This document shows positions 38,246 to 47,861 of a DNA stretch of 64,000 nucleotides, piece after piece. The stretch is from Gracilibacillus oryzae (GTDB taxonomy: Bacteria > Bacillota > Bacilli > Bacillales > Amphibacillaceae): positions 99,897 through 163,896 of the forward strand of contig NZ_ML762432.1 of NCBI RefSeq assembly GCF_009498735.1, written 5' to 3'. The notes under the pieces are model-generated. The model saw only the letters and a list, made by a program, of their open reading frames with translations, had not been told where the DNA came from and did no database searches. A program made the position numbers and the translations under genes. Numbering within the stretch: the first letter of the stretch is position 1; each line of letters opens with the position of its first letter.

Positions 38246-38632
38246 ATGTCGAAAATCAATCGAATAATGTGGACGATCGGAGGTTTGCTCAGCCTTGTCA
38301 CTGGTGTTATCGGAGTTATTATTCCCATTCTGCCTACAACACCTTTAATTATTCTAGCAGCCTTTTGTTTTGGAAAGTCATCACCTGCCTTACATTATTG
38401 GCTTGTGACTAATCGTTATTTTGGTCATTATATAACTGATTACCAGAAAGGGCGGGGGGTGCCAATTAGAATTAAGGTTTTTGCAGTTATCATAGTATGG
38501 ATCAGTGTTTTATTTACCTTAATTATTATTCCACTGCTGTTTGTCAAAATATTCATGCTATTTATTGCACTTTCGGTAACGATCTTTATCTTCACGTCTC
38601 CTTTATTAAAAGCAAAAACCCCTGAAAAGTAG
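38246..38632 (+). CDS. DUF454 (YbaN) family membrane protein
   Basis: Small inner-membrane protein of 128 residues with the DUF454 signature VIGVIIPILPTTPLIILAAFCFGKSSP (about 20-46) and three or four hydrophobic spans. The ATG at 38246 is nine bases after ggagtga, which overlaps the mobA stop; an in-frame GTG at 38234 overlaps that site. It appears co-transcribed with mobA. Function unknown. Confidence 0.83.
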   Translation: MSKINRIMWTIGGLLSLVTGVIGVIIPILPTTPLIILAAFCFGKSSPALHYWLVTNRYFGHYITDYQKGRGVPIRIKVFAVIIVWISVLFTLIIIPLLFVKIFMLFIALSVTIFIFTSPLLKAKTPEK

Positions 38633-38640
38633 GGGTTTTA
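38614..38640. terminator. Bidirectional terminator, DUF454 gene and yutG
   Basis: aaaacccct and aggggtttt pair around gaaaagt; T or A runs on both sides let it work for either convergent gene. The DUF454 stop codon lies in the hairpin. Confidence 0.85.
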
Positions 38641-38644
38641 AGGA

Positions 38645-39148
38645 TTATTCTTCGTCACTGCCTTCCTTATTTGCTGTACTGTGGGCCAGTCTTGAGGAGG
38701 CTGCTGCAGCAATAGCCCCAACAATATCATCAAGAAATGTGTGGCAATCACCTTCTGATTTGTCATTTAATTTTTCTAATATTCCTGGTTTAACCTTGTC
38801 AATATATCCGTAGTTTGTAAATCCGATAGAACCATAAACATTAACGATTGATAAGGCAATAACTTCATCAATTCCATATAAACTTTCATCAGTTGCAATG
38901 ATTTCCTGTAAAGGCGATGATAATTTCTTTTGTTCAGCAAGTACATCTAATTCAATACCTGTTAAAATTGCGTTCTGTACTTCTCTTTTCATGAGAACAC
39001 GGTCAACATTTTCATAACATGTTTCCATTGTTAAATTTTCCTGATATTTGTTTTGAAGGTAATACACTAAATCTGCGATATCCTCAATTTCCACACCGCG
39101 ATCTTTCAGTGATTGTCTAGCTTTTAACTCTAATTCTGACTTTGCCAT
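38645..39148 (-). CDS. yutG: PgpA-family protein YutG
   Basis: Member of the phosphatidylglycerophosphatase A family, 167 residues. The C-terminal half carries GYIDKVKPGILEKLND and the acidic motif TFLDDIVGAIAAAASSR (about 137-153) typical of the PgpA domain. Unlike proteobacterial PgpA, no strong membrane span is evident, as in the short Firmicutes homologues, so a lipid phosphatase role is uncertain. The ATG at 39148 follows ggatgtgaga; an upstream in-frame start precedes it. Adjacent to divergent yutH as in Bacillus subtilis. Confidence 0.8.
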   Translation of the reverse strand: MAKSELELKARQSLKDRGVEIEDIADLVYYLQNKYQENLTMETCYENVDRVLMKREVQNAILTGIELDVLAEQKKLSSPLQEIIATDESLYGIDEVIALSIVNVYGSIGFTNYGYIDKVKPGILEKLNDKSEGDCHTFLDDIVGAIAAAASSRLAHSTANKEGSDEE

Positions 39149-39242
39149 TCTCTCACATCCTATACACTTCATTTTTATTAGTTTTTCTACATATATTATT
39201 ATACCAGATAAAACAGATCATACCTTTAAGGAGGAATTATGT

Positions 39243-40214
39243 ATGCACCCTATATTTCTGCATTACCCGATAAATACGCCAGGTAAACAAGTGAGTGGCC
39301 ACCCATTTCCTGCCTATACGGACGACAAATTATATTATTTTGTTATTCCTGTATCCATAACGGAAGAAAATGCATGGGAAGAATATATGATTGCGAAGCA
39401 TTTTCAAGAAAAAGGGATGCAGCATGTCGTATGTCCGTTAATAAATTTACATAATCAGTTTATTACCTCATTGGGAAAAGAGAAATATCTTCTTTGTTAT
39501 GCTGATTCTTTATCAGATCCAATGAAGACTCATGGTGATTATTTGTCTCAATTTCACCAAATCGGCTATCAATTCCCTTATCAGCCTGAAATGACAAATA
39601 ATTACGGGAAGTGGAAAGAGTTATGGATGAAAAAGATAGAGCAATATGAGGCCTTATTTCGTTCTTATTATCAGCAAAGACCCGCTCCAGCATTTATAAG
39701 GCCGCTTGCCGATATATTTCCGTATATTATCGGACTTTCGGAAAACGCCCTGCAGTATATCAATATGGTGGAAAAAGAACAAAACTATCATCAGTATGAC
39801 CAGCCTGTTTTTGCTTTTGGCAGGTTACACAAACAATTGGATGAACAGTTTGTCTGGATTCATGATTTGATTTACGATCATCCAGTTAGAGATTTAGCAG
39901 AATATATCCGGTTATTTTTATTAGAGAAAAATGGTCTCAATGATGAAACGTTAAGCCAATTTTTAAATGACTATACATCGAGATGTCCTTTATCACCATT
40001 CGGCTGGAAGCTGTTATACGCCAGACTAATCTTTCCCATTCATATATATGATAAGATAGATCAATGTGTGAGAGAAGATAACGGTGAACAGCTCCTTTAC
40101 GATCTGATTGAATTACAATGTGAATATGAGAAGAATTTAAGCAGCTTTTTTTCCTATATAGGGATTGAACAAAGTGATAAAAATGGTATACAATTAGATT
40201 GGTTAGTAAACTAG
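39243..40214 (+). CDS. yutH: Spore coat-associated protein YutH
   Basis: Coat-associated protein of 323 residues in the CotS-related YutH family, distantly related to aminoglycoside phosphotransferase/kinase folds. Family features include FHQIGYQFPYQPEM near 100, AFGRLHKQ near 193 and the C-terminal YTSRCPLSPFGWKLLYARLIFPIHIYD segment. The kinase catalytic residues are not evident. aaggaggaa precedes the ATG. It lies between yutG and hom, as in Bacillus subtilis. Expected mother-cell expression; no sporulation promoter was convincingly found. Confidence 0.82.
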   Translation: MHPIFLHYPINTPGKQVSGHPFPAYTDDKLYYFVIPVSITEENAWEEYMIAKHFQEKGMQHVVCPLINLHNQFITSLGKEKYLLCYADSLSDPMKTHGDYLSQFHQIGYQFPYQPEMTNNYGKWKELWMKKIEQYEALFRSYYQQRPAPAFIRPLADIFPYIIGLSENALQYINMVEKEQNYHQYDQPVFAFGRLHKQLDEQFVWIHDLIYDHPVRDLAEYIRLFLLEKNGLNDETLSQFLNDYTSRCPLSPFGWKLLYARLIFPIHIYDKIDQCVREDNGEQLLYDLIELQCEYEKNLSSFFSYIGIEQSDKNGIQLDWLVN

Positions 40215-40218
40215 CTAT

Positions 40219-40258
40219 TTTGGGATGCATCATCCATTCTAAAGGGGGATGCATTTTT
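40219..40258 (+). terminator. Terminator after yutH
   Basis: tgcatcatcc can pair with ggggatgca (with imperfect inner pairs), followed by tttttctttatttt. Modest stem. Confidence 0.6.
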
Positions 40259-40280
40259 CTTTATTTTGGGCATTTGGTTC

Positions 40281-40309
40281 TTGATTAACTGAAAAGAGAC
40301 ATGTATAAT
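40281..40309 (+). promoter_or_regulatory. Sigma-A promoter of hom-thrC-thrB
   Basis: TTGATT at 40281 and TATAAT at 40304 with a 17-base spacer. Downstream, acatacaaatg occurs twice (near 40320 and 40343), a direct repeat that might bind a regulator. No T-box leader is present. Confidence 0.7.
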
Positions 40310-40366
40310 GTCCACTATACACATACAAATGTATTCGTAAAACATACAAATGGGGAGGACAATCTC

Positions 40367-41659
40367 ATGAGTCAGGTGAATGTTGGTTTATGTGGTCTAG
40401 GTACTGTCGGCACTGGTGTCGTGAAAATTCTTAAAGACCACGCAGAAGAAATAAAGTACAAAGTTGGAAGTGAAATTAATATAGAAAAAATCCTTGTTAA
40501 TGATCTTCATAAAAAGCGTGATATTGTGATCGAGCAAGACTGGTTAACAACAAATCCTGATGACTTAATAAATAATCCGGAAATTGACATTATTATAGAA
40601 GTTATGGGCGGTATTGAAGATACAAATGTATTATTGGAACAGGCAATCCGCAATAAAAAACATATCGTTACAGCGAATAAAGATTTAATGGCTGTTCATG
40701 GACAAAAGTTACTTCGTCTTGCAAAAGAAAATAAATGTGATATTTTCTATGACGCAAGTGTAGCTGGCGGTATTCCGATCATCCGTTCATTAACAGAAGG
40801 ATTGGCATCAGATAAAATTCAGAAAATTATGGGTATTGTGAATGGAACAACTAACTATATCTTAACAAAGATGACAGATGAAGACTTAGCATTTGATCCT
40901 GTTTTAAAAGAAGCACAGGACCTTGGTTTTGCAGAAGCTGATCCGACTTCAGATGTTGATGGACTAGATGCTGCAAGAAAGATGACCTTGCTTGCTAATC
41001 TGGCATTTAAAATGGAAATAGGATTAGATGACGTAGAAGTTTCCGGAATTCGAACAATTTCGCAAGAAGATATTACTTTTGCTACAAGTTTAGGGTATAC
41101 TATTAAGTTGATAGGGATTGCATCTATCCATAATGGAAAAGTAGAAGTTAGTGTTGAACCGACATTATTACCGAAAGACCATCCGCTCGCATTAGTGAAA
41201 AATGAATTTAATGCAGTTTATGTCTATGGTGAGGCTGTTGGAGAAACAATGTTCTATGGTCCCGGAGCCGGCAGTTTGCCTACCGCAACAGCAGTTGTCT
41301 CTGATCTTATGGAAGTTGTGAAAAATGTGAGACTTGGAATTACTGGTAATGAATATATTACACCACAGTATGAAAAACAATTAAAACAAAATGATGAAAA
41401 ATATATGCAGTATTTTATCCGTATGGAAGTAGACGATGCTGCCGGTACATTCCAGAAGATCACGAATGTCTTTACGGACGAGAATATAAGTTTCGCAAAA
41501 ATCCTGCAATTACCTTCAGAAAAAGAAAAAATGGCTGAAATTGTGATGGTAACTCATAAAATTAGCAAACAGCAGTTATTGAATAGTCGGGAAAATTTAA
41601 AAGGTTTAGATGTAGTAAATCGTATTATCAGTTACTATCGTGTGGATGGGGAGGATTAA
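40367..41659 (+). CDS. hom: Homoserine dehydrogenase
   Basis: NAD(P)-dependent enzyme making homoserine from aspartate semialdehyde for threonine and methionine. 430 residues: Rossmann domain with GLCGLGTVGTGVVKIL (about 8-23), catalytic domain with GGIPIIRSLTEGLASDKI and GIVNGTTNYILT, and a C-terminal ACT domain (about 350-425) for feedback control by threonine. The ATG at 40367 is set by ggggagga; an in-frame ATG 66 bases earlier lies near the promoter. First gene of hom-thrC-thrB. Confidence 0.96.
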   Translation: MSQVNVGLCGLGTVGTGVVKILKDHAEEIKYKVGSEINIEKILVNDLHKKRDIVIEQDWLTTNPDDLINNPEIDIIIEVMGGIEDTNVLLEQAIRNKKHIVTANKDLMAVHGQKLLRLAKENKCDIFYDASVAGGIPIIRSLTEGLASDKIQKIMGIVNGTTNYILTKMTDEDLAFDPVLKEAQDLGFAEADPTSDVDGLDAARKMTLLANLAFKMEIGLDDVEVSGIRTISQEDITFATSLGYTIKLIGIASIHNGKVEVSVEPTLLPKDHPLALVKNEFNAVYVYGEAVGETMFYGPGAGSLPTATAVVSDLMEVVKNVRLGITGNEYITPQYEKQLKQNDEKYMQYFIRMEVDDAAGTFQKITNVFTDENISFAKILQLPSEKEKMAEIVMVTHKISKQQLLNSRENLKGLDVVNRIISYYRVDGED

Positions 41660-41662
41660 TTA

Positions 41663-42724
41663 ATGGCTTGGCAAGGATTATTACAAGAATACAAACAATA
41701 TCTACCAATTGAAGAAAATACACCAATGATTAGTTTACATGAAGGAAATACACCTCTAATCAAATTAGAGAAATTATCAGAAAAGTATGGCATTAATGCG
41801 TATGCAAAATATGAAGGATTAAACCCTACAGGTTCTTTTAAAGACCGCGGAATGGTAATGGCAATGGCAAAGGCCGTAGAAGATGGTGCAAAGGCTGTGA
41901 TTTGTGCATCTACAGGAAATACATCTGCTTCAGCTGCGGCGTTTGCTGCACGTGCTGGTTTACGTTGTATTGTCGTTATTCCTGAGGGGAAAATCGCACA
42001 AGGAAAATTAGCACAGGCAGTTATGTACGGTGCAGAGATATACTCTATTCAAGGAAACTTTGATGATGCATTGAAAATTGTGCGTAAATTAGCGGAAACT
42101 GGTGAAGTGGCACTAGTTAACTCTGTTAACCCGTATCGGATCGAAGGACAAAAAACAGCAGCATTTGAGGTAGTTGATGCTTTAGGCAAAGCTCCGGAAT
42201 ACTTATTCATTCCAGTTGGTAATGCTGGTAATATTACGGCATACTGGAAAGGTTTCAAAGAATACAACGAAAGCAAGCAATCTGGTTTGCCAAAAATGAT
42301 GGGCTTTGAAGCGAGCGGTGCTGCTGCCATTGTTCATGACCGTGTATTTGAAAATCCTGAAACAGTAGGTACTGCGATTAGAATTGGTAACCCGGCAAGC
42401 TGGCAAGGTGCTGTTAGTGCACGTGATGAGTCTAACGGGGAAATTGATGAAATTACGGATGAAGAAATGATTGCAGCATACAAGTGGGTAGCACAGAATG
42501 AAGGAGTTTTTGCAGAACCTGCATCATGTGCTTCTATTGCCGGATTATTGAAAAAGTTAGAAGAAGGCAAAGTAGAAAAAGGTTCTACTGTTGTTACAGT
42601 CCTCACAGGTAATGGTTTAAAAGATCCAAATACAGCGATTGATTACAGTGAAGTAAAACCAACTGTTCTTCCAAATGAAGAAGATGTTGTAATGAATGCA
42701 ATTTTAGGCAGTGTTAAGGCATGA
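41663..42724 (+). CDS. thrC: Threonine synthase
   Basis: PLP enzyme that converts O-phosphohomoserine to threonine. 353 residues, the short Bacillus-type form. The PLP lysine is Lys60 ([11 protein letters not shown]), with the phosphate-binding [11 protein letters not shown] at about 85 and [10 protein letters not shown] near 188. It begins three bases after hom, using ggggagga as ribosome site, and overlaps thrB by four bases (ATGA). Confidence 0.97.
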   Translation: MAWQGLLQEYKQYLPIEENTPMISLHEGNTPLIKLEKLSEKYGINAYAKYEGLNPTGSFKDRGMVMAMAKAVEDGAKAVICASTGNTSASAAAFAARAGLRCIVVIPEGKIAQGKLAQAVMYGAEIYSIQGNFDDALKIVRKLAETGEVALVNSVNPYRIEGQKTAAFEVVDALGKAPEYLFIPVGNAGNITAYWKGFKEYNESKQSGLPKMMGFEASGAAAIVHDRVFENPETVGTAIRIGNPASWQGAVSARDESNGEIDEITDEEMIAAYKWVAQNEGVFAEPASCASIAGLLKKLEEGKVEKGSTVVTVLTGNGLKDPNTAIDYSEVKPTVLPNEEDVVMNAILGSVKA

Positions 42725-43632
42725 GCTGGCTGATCAAAGTACCTTCAAGTACGTCTAATTTAGGTGCTGGATTTGATTCGATTGGTTTAGCATTAAACCT
42801 GTATTTAGAATTAAAAATAACAAGAGCAGATGAGTGGGAATTTATTCCTGCCTCTGCTTGCCTTGAAGGTATACCAAAAGGGAAAGATAATTTAGTTTAC
42901 GAAATCGCTGAGAAAGTAGCTAAACAGTATAGCATGGATAAGGAACTTCCTTCATGTTCTGTTGAAATGAAAAGTGAGATTCCACTTGCAAGAGGGTTAG
43001 GCAGCAGTGCGACAGCGATTATTGCAGGGATTGAACTAGCTAATGTTTTATTGGATCTTAAATTAAGTAAAGATGAGAAACTGCAAATTGCTACAGATAT
43101 TGAGGGACACCCTGACAATGTAGCTCCGTCTCTGCTTGGTGGCTGTGTTGTCGGACATTATGATGGAAAAGTCAGCTATACACAGATCCCGGTAAAAGGT
43201 GTTACATTTATTGCGGTAATCCCTGATTTTGAATTAAAAACGAAAGATGCCCGTGCAGTTCTCCCAAAAGAATTCAGCTATAAAGAAAGTGTACAGGCAA
43301 GCAGTGTGGCAAATGTTAGTGTTGCTGCAATCTGCTCTGGAAACTGGAAGCTTCTTGGTGAAATGATGGAAAAAGATTATTTTCATCAACCATACCGAAA
43401 ATCATTGATTCCACATTATGATGAATTATATGATTATCTGAGTCAGGAAGCATATGGTGTTTTCTTGAGTGGTGCGGGGCCGACAATGATTGCTGTTGTC
43501 GATGATAAGAATGTCTTTAATGCTGTAAAGCAATGGCGAAAGGATTATCCAAATTATCAATGGCTTTCACTGCAAGTCGAAAACACTGGTGTTTATGTTG
43601 AAACAGAAAAAGAAGTGATCCAACAGGATTAA
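42721..43632 (+). CDS. thrB: Homoserine kinase
   Basis: GHMP-family kinase phosphorylating homoserine. 303 residues; N-terminal [19 protein letters not shown] (about 8-26) and the ATP-binding loop [13 protein letters not shown] near 90 are diagnostic, and [10 protein letters not shown] near 245 is the third GHMP motif. Overlaps thrC by four bases. Last gene of the threonine operon. Confidence 0.97.
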   Translation: MSWLIKVPSSTSNLGAGFDSIGLALNLYLELKITRADEWEFIPASACLEGIPKGKDNLVYEIAEKVAKQYSMDKELPSCSVEMKSEIPLARGLGSSATAIIAGIELANVLLDLKLSKDEKLQIATDIEGHPDNVAPSLLGGCVVGHYDGKVSYTQIPVKGVTFIAVIPDFELKTKDARAVLPKEFSYKESVQASSVANVSVAAICSGNWKLLGEMMEKDYFHQPYRKSLIPHYDELYDYLSQEAYGVFLSGAGPTMIAVVDDKNVFNAVKQWRKDYPNYQWLSLQVENTGVYVETEKEVIQQD

Positions 43633-43635
43633 ATG

Positions 43636-43673
43636 AAAAAAAGAGAAACGACGGAGGTCGTTTCTCTTTTTTA
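43636..43673 (+). terminator. hom-thrC-thrB terminator
   Basis: aaaaagagaaacgac and gtcgtttctctttt form a 14- to 15-bp stem with the loop ggag, followed by T. Confidence 0.93.
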
Positions 43674-43693
43674 ACACATTAGGAAGGTTTAAA

Positions 43694-43797
43694 ATTTCTG
43701 CAAAGATGTTTTGATCGACGTAGTAGAAATTTTGAAGTTCCAAGTATAAGAAAAACTAACTCATTCGCTAAAAGAGGAGCGAATGCGAGTTTTTCTA
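43694..43797 (+). repeat. Dispersed repeat R3, copy 3
   Basis: Shares tctgca, gatcgacgtagtagaaatt, gaagt and tataag with the copy at 23725 and ends in a similar hairpin (agaaaaact...attcgct with agcgaatg...agtttttct) that here contains a small internal mismatch. It lies downstream of the threonine operon and ahead of the convergent nfu gene. Confidence 0.7.
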
Positions 43798-43809
43798 ACA
43801 TAACATGAT

Positions 43810-44040
43810 TTAGAATACTTGTTCAATTTCTCTTACTCCAGGGACTTCTGCCATTAATGCACGTTCGATCCCTGCTTTTAAAGTAATAGTGGAACTTGGA
43901 CAGTTACCGCAAGCTCCCATCAGTCTTAATCTTACAATGCCATCATCTACTTCTACTAATTCGACATCACCGCCATCACGTAACAGGAATGGACGCAATT
44001 TATTTAACACTTCTTGCACTTGTTCTATTTGTTGTTCCAT
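43810..44040 (-). CDS. NifU C-terminal domain Fe-S carrier (YutI/Nfu)
   Basis: Nfu-type protein of 76 residues that carries or transfers Fe-S clusters. It consists only of the NifU C-terminal domain, with [16 protein letters not shown] and the cluster motif Cys-x2-Cys in [14 protein letters not shown] (about 39-52). Bacillus subtilis YutI has the same form. ggagaatt precedes the ATG. It stands alone on the minus strand. It complements the suf operon upstream in the window and an A-type carrier nearby. Confidence 0.9.
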   Translation of the reverse strand: MEQQIEQVQEVLNKLRPFLLRDGGDVELVEVDDGIVRLRLMGACGNCPSSTITLKAGIERALMAEVPGVREIEQVF

Positions 44041-44274
44041 ATAGATAATTCTCCTTTCAAGTCTTCCGTCTATTATAAAGGCATCATGTTAAAAATACTA
44101 TGCAATAAATCACAATTTCGATAAACAATCTTCATAATTATTTTATCTTGAATAAGATGATTTGTAAATAAAAGAGTTTTAGCAATGAATCTGGCAGTTC
44201 AGTATATTTACAAATATAAATATGTGTTAAACTAGGCTTGATAGACGTTTCGTTGATAAAGGTGTGGTAGAATA

Positions 44275-44517
44275 GTGATAAGAGTGAATATCGCCTTTTG
44301 TGTAAAGAATTTAGCAAAAGGCAGTGAAAAAGTCAGACAGGAATTACTGAAAGATCCTGATTTTAATGTAGCAGAATATGGTTGTACAAGTTTCTGCGGA
44401 ATTTGCAGAAATTACTATGTAGCTATAGTTAACGGGAAGCCAGTAAAAGCTGATTCTCCAGAGGAATTATTAGATAATATATATGATTATGCTGATACAA
44501 TATTTGATGAAATGTAG
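44275..44517 (+). CDS. yuzB: YuzB family protein (DUF1450)
   Basis: Small cysteine-bearing protein of 80 residues, DUF1450/YuzB family: VNIAFCVKNLAKGS at the start and the CTSFCGICR cluster (about 37-45), which gives a thioredoxin-like ferredoxin appearance. Starts at GTG 44275 after aaaggtg; another in-frame GTG nine bases later is possible. It precedes dapF with about 12 bases between. Location next to yutI and dapF is as in Bacillus subtilis. Function unknown. Confidence 0.85.
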   Translation: MIRVNIAFCVKNLAKGSEKVRQELLKDPDFNVAEYGCTSFCGICRNYYVAIVNGKPVKADSPEELLDNIYDYADTIFDEM

Positions 44518-44529
44518 GGAGTAATGGCA

Positions 44530-45387
44530 ATGAAGATACCTTTTACTAAAATGCACGGCTTAGGAAACAGTTACATTTTTATTAACATATTTGATTATCC
44601 AATGGAAGAGGAATATTTACATGACTTAGCAATTGCTGTGGCAAATAAAGATACGGGAATTGGTTCAGATGGCTTGATTTTAATTCATCCGACAGATCAT
44701 GCTGATGTTGGGATGCGAATATTTAACAATGATGGTTCGGAAGGAAAGAACTGTGGGAATGGATTAAGATGTGTAGCGAAATATGCTTATGAACATAACC
44801 TGGTAGATGATGTAAAATTTACAATTGAGACAAAGGCTGGGAATGTAATTGCGGAAGTACACGGCAATCGTTCAAGGGTAGAGGAAGTAACGGTAAACAT
44901 GGGTAAACCGATCTTGCAGCGTGAAAAAATACCGATGCTCGGTGAATCATCACAGCAAGTAGTTGCTGAAGAGTTTCCAGTTGAAAATGCTGTGCTATCT
45001 GTAACAACAGTGTCGATGGGAAATCCTCATGCCGTTTTCTTCGTTGATCACATTGAGGAAGCTCCTTTAACTACGCTAGGTCCAGTGATTGAAAAGGATC
45101 GGCGTTTTCCTGAAGGTGTAAATGTGGAATTTATTGAAAAAATAAATGATAATGAACTGCATTTTAGAGTATGGGAAAGAGGATCAGGCGTCACGCAAGC
45201 TTGCGGCACAGGGGCATGCGCCTCGGTTGTTGCAGCAATATTAAATGGGAAATTAGAGAGAAACAAAGAAATTACAGTACATTTAGCTGGCGGTGACTTG
45301 TATATTATCTGGGACAACGAGGATATTGTTTGGATGAGAGGAAAAGCAGAGACTACCATTTCAGGAGATTTTTATTGGGTGCGTTAA
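44530..45387 (+). CDS. dapF: Diaminopimelate epimerase
   Basis: Cofactor-free epimerase of LL- to meso-diaminopimelate for lysine and peptidoglycan. 285 residues; the two catalytic cysteines are Cys75 ([10 protein letters not shown]) and Cys225 ([10 protein letters not shown]). The ATG at 44530 is preferred because agggag lies eight bases upstream; an ATG at 44524 is too close. Near-adjacent to yuzB. Meso-DAP wall chemistry is thus supported. Confidence 0.95.
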   Translation: MKIPFTKMHGLGNSYIFINIFDYPMEEEYLHDLAIAVANKDTGIGSDGLILIHPTDHADVGMRIFNNDGSEGKNCGNGLRCVAKYAYEHNLVDDVKFTIETKAGNVIAEVHGNRSRVEEVTVNMGKPILQREKIPMLGESSQQVVAEEFPVENAVLSVTTVSMGNPHAVFFVDHIEEAPLTTLGPVIEKDRRFPEGVNVEFIEKINDNELHFRVWERGSGVTQACGTGACASVVAAILNGKLERNKEITVHLAGGDLYIIWDNEDIVWMRGKAETTISGDFYWVR

Positions 45388-45466
45388 GATTGAACTTTCA
45401 GCAGATCATTTGTATACTGAAAAGTACACGATAAATAAATTCTGAATAGAAAAAGGAGTTTTTTCT

Positions 45467-45826
45467 ATGATATTAAATATTACGGATAATGCAAAATATC
45501 AAATACAAGAAATGATGAAGGATGAAGATGCAGAAACAGTGCGTTTACGTTTTGGTGTCAAAGGGGGCGGCTGCAGCGGTCTCTCCTATTCACTGGGATT
45601 TGATTATGACGTTAATCAGGAATTGGATCATACAGAGTTATCGAATGACATTCCTCTTACAATCAAAAAGTTTGATATTGATGTTATTAAAGGAACAACC
45701 ATTGATTTCAAACAAAATATGATGGGTGGCGGATTCACCATCGACAATCCAAATGCAGTTGTTTCATGTGGCTGCGGGTCATCATTCAAAGCAAAAGAAA
45801 GAGAAGGAACACCGGAAAGTTGTTAA
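45467..45826 (+). CDS. A-type Fe-S carrier, HesB/IscA family (YutM-like)
   Basis: A-type scaffold/carrier of 119 residues. The three conserved cysteines are in GGGCSGLSY (about 38) and SCGCGSSF (about 103-105). These proteins pass Fe-S clusters to apoproteins. aaaaggag precedes the ATG. It lies after dapF as yutM does in Bacillus subtilis, and it is probably separately transcribed given an 80-base gap. Confidence 0.92.
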   Translation: MILNITDNAKYQIQEMMKDEDAETVRLRFGVKGGGCSGLSYSLGFDYDVNQELDHTELSNDIPLTIKKFDIDVIKGTTIDFKQNMMGGGFTIDNPNAVVSCGCGSSFKAKEREGTPESC

Positions 45827-45833
45827 TAATGCG

Positions 45834-45866
45834 AACTAGTGGCTAATTTGGCCACTAGTTTTTTTG
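45834..45866 (+). terminator. Terminator after the A-type carrier gene
   Basis: aactagtggc and gccactagtt form a perfect 10-bp stem with a seven-base loop and a T-run. Confidence 0.92.
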
Positions 45867-45891
45867 TGCATGATTTTTAGTGAATTTACTA

Positions 45892-45953
45892 TTTACAAAC
45901 CAATAAGAATTAAGGTAAACTTGTAAAGTTATTTATTTACCTGGGTAAATAAA
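45892..45953 (+). promoter_or_regulatory. marR promoter and palindromic operator
   Basis: TTTACA at 45892 and TAAACT at 45916 (18-base spacer) form a plausible promoter. Just downstream, ttatttacctgggtaaataa (45933-45952) is a perfect palindrome, a good candidate for autorepression by the MarR-family protein encoded 20 bases later. Confidence 0.65.
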
Positions 45954-45972
45954 ATCGAGGGAGGTGGCGGTT

Positions 45973-46392
45973 GTGGATAAGGGGCAGTTGTTACATTTGT
46001 TTAATCAAAAACAAAGGCTGCTAATGAAAGAGTTAAATGACTGTTTAAAGTCATTTGATTTGTATTCCTCACAATGGACCATTTTATATACATTGCATCA
46101 AAAGGGGAAAATGACACAAACAGAAGTTTGGCAATATTTAAAAGTGGAAGCACCAACTACAACCAGGACATTAGTAAGAATGGAAAAGAGCGGCTGGATT
46201 ACGAGGAAGACAGGAAAAGATAAACGAGAAAGAGTAGTGGATTTAACAGAAACTGCAAAAAAGAAATTTCCGCAAATATTAGCTGCGATAAAAGTAGCTG
46301 AAAGTAGTTTTTTATCAAATCTATCTGAGGAGGAACTTCATACATTAGAAAAGCTCCTGGGAAAACTTACAATAGAAAGAGATGAAGCATAG
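45973..46392 (+). CDS. MarR-family transcriptional regulator
   Basis: Winged-helix regulator of 139 residues. The DNA-binding region is about 45-110 (LKVEAPTTTRTLVRMEKSGWITRKTGKDKRERVVDLTE). The GTG at 45973 is eight bases after gagggagg; a GTG at 45964 overlaps that site. It overlaps the MFS gene by one base, so the pair is an operon, and it probably represses it through the palindrome upstream. The inducer is unknown. Confidence 0.9.
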   Translation: MDKGQLLHLFNQKQRLLMKELNDCLKSFDLYSSQWTILYTLHQKGKMTQTEVWQYLKVEAPTTTRTLVRMEKSGWITRKTGKDKRERVVDLTETAKKKFPQILAAIKVAESSFLSNLSEEELHTLEKLLGKLTIERDEA

Positions 46393-47573
46393 TGTCAAGA
46401 CAGAAAATATGGACGAAAAACTTTATAAGTATTGGACTAGTTAATTTATTTGTATTTACAACATTTTATTCTTTATTAACTACATTACCACTTTATGTGA
46501 TAGATGAATGGGGGATCTCAGAAGCACAAGCAGGATTGGTTGTTACCATCATGTTAGTTTCGGCAATTTTAGTTCGCCCTTTTTCGGGCAATATTTTATT
46601 GAAATTTGGGAAAAGTAATATGTTAGTATTGGGAGTTCTATTATTTGCCCTGACTTCCATTGGTTATTTCTTTGTTTTCAGTTTTACCACATTATTGATG
46701 CTACGGTTTATACATGGTATCTCTTTTGCGATCCTGACAACTGCAGCTTCTGCGATTGCTACAGATATTGTCCCAATGGAAAGAAGAGGAGAGGGTCTGG
46801 GATATTTCACTATGTCGATGAATATTGCCGTAGTAATTGGTCCATTTATTGGATTAACATTAATTCAGTCATTCTCTTATCAGGTATTACTGGTTATACT
46901 GAACATTTTCACATGTATTAGTGTGTTTCTGGCATTTATTGCGAAAAAGAATGGCTCAACGAAGCTTAAAGAGGAAAAAATAATAATAAACTGGTCGATT
47001 CGGGAATTGTTCGAGAAGCAGGCGCTTTCGATCTCTGTGATTGGTTTACTCAGTGCATTTGCCTATTCCAGTATTGTCTCCTTTATATCCGTCTATGCAG
47101 AGGGAAGAGGATTAAGCAATGTTTCCAGCTATTTCTTTTTAGTATTTGCTGTAGCAATGTTGTTGTCAAGACCATATTTGGGTAAGCAATTTGATTTGCA
47201 TGGACCGAAGCGAGTGGTTATTCCATGCATGATAATGTTTTCAGCTGGATTTATTGGATTAGGTTTTACTAGTTCCGCTGTTATGTTTTTAATTTCTGCT
47301 GCGATTATTGGTGTTGGATATGGATCGCTTCTGCCATTTTTATTATCTATAATTATTGAAAGATCGCCATCTAACAGAAGCGGACATGCCAATGCTACAT
47401 TTTATACAATGTTTGATACAGGAATCGCAATTGGATCCTTCTTGTTAGGAATTATCGTAACATATACTGGGTTTGCTAATTTATTTTTTATTTTGGCAGG
47501 GTTTGTAATTATCATTTTAATTACTTTTTTAAAATTAATAAGAATGAAAAAAGATGTTGAGACAAATAGATAG
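46392..47573 (+). CDS. Major facilitator superfamily transporter
   Basis: Membrane transporter of 393 residues with 12 predicted spans. The signature of drug-exporting MFS members can be seen in loop 2-3 (LVVTIMLVSAILVRPFSGNILLKFGK) and LRFIHGISFAILTTAAS (motif C-like region). Starts at GTG 46392 overlapping the marR stop. MarR-MFS pairs usually export a toxic compound that also induces them. Substrate unknown. Confidence 0.88.
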   Translation: MSRQKIWTKNFISIGLVNLFVFTTFYSLLTTLPLYVIDEWGISEAQAGLVVTIMLVSAILVRPFSGNILLKFGKSNMLVLGVLLFALTSIGYFFVFSFTTLLMLRFIHGISFAILTTAASAIATDIVPMERRGEGLGYFTMSMNIAVVIGPFIGLTLIQSFSYQVLLVILNIFTCISVFLAFIAKKNGSTKLKEEKIIINWSIRELFEKQALSISVIGLLSAFAYSSIVSFISVYAEGRGLSNVSSYFFLVFAVAMLLSRPYLGKQFDLHGPKRVVIPCMIMFSAGFIGLGFTSSAVMFLISAAIIGVGYGSLLPFLLSIIIERSPSNRSGHANATFYTMFDTGIAIGSFLLGIIVTYTGFANLFFILAGFVIIILITFLKLIRMKKDVETNR

Positions 47574-47630
47574 TTGTTATTCTAAAACCAGATATGTTAC
47601 TCACTAATGTACTAATACGGATAATGGTAG

Positions 47631-47702
47631 ATTACCGCTGGGGAAAAGTGGATTTTCAGCTCGTGCTGTTCCCAATGGAGTTTCGCATTTTCCCCGGCTT
47701 TT
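47631..47702. repeat. REP-like structured intergenic element
   Basis: ccgctggggaaaa and attttccccggc can pair over about 12 bases across a 35-base loop. The internal cagctcgtgctgttcccaa and tggagtttcgca recall, from memory, a short REP found widely in Bacillaceae, in a decayed form. It occupies part of the 353-base gap between the MFS gene and yumC; the remainder shows no gene. Confidence 0.45.
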
Positions 47703-47861
47703 AAGGGTCTTCTATACTAATAAGCGGAACGAATATAATCCTGTAAAGACAGCATCACTTGAGGTAAGTTTTAGGCACGATCATTTATTCCGTTGAAAGT
47801 CTCTCTTCCCAAGTAGTATTCTGGTATTAAGTAGAGTATGATAGATGCTGTTATCAGCAAA

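Noticed and set aside
40219..40366. T-box or other amino-acid leader for the threonine operon
   Set aside because: The promoter is only about 55 bases from the hom start, leaving no room for a T-box; only a short direct repeat is seen.
45048..45359. Open frame of 103 codons antisense to dapF
   Set aside because: Shadow of dapF; no ribosome site and no recognisable domain.
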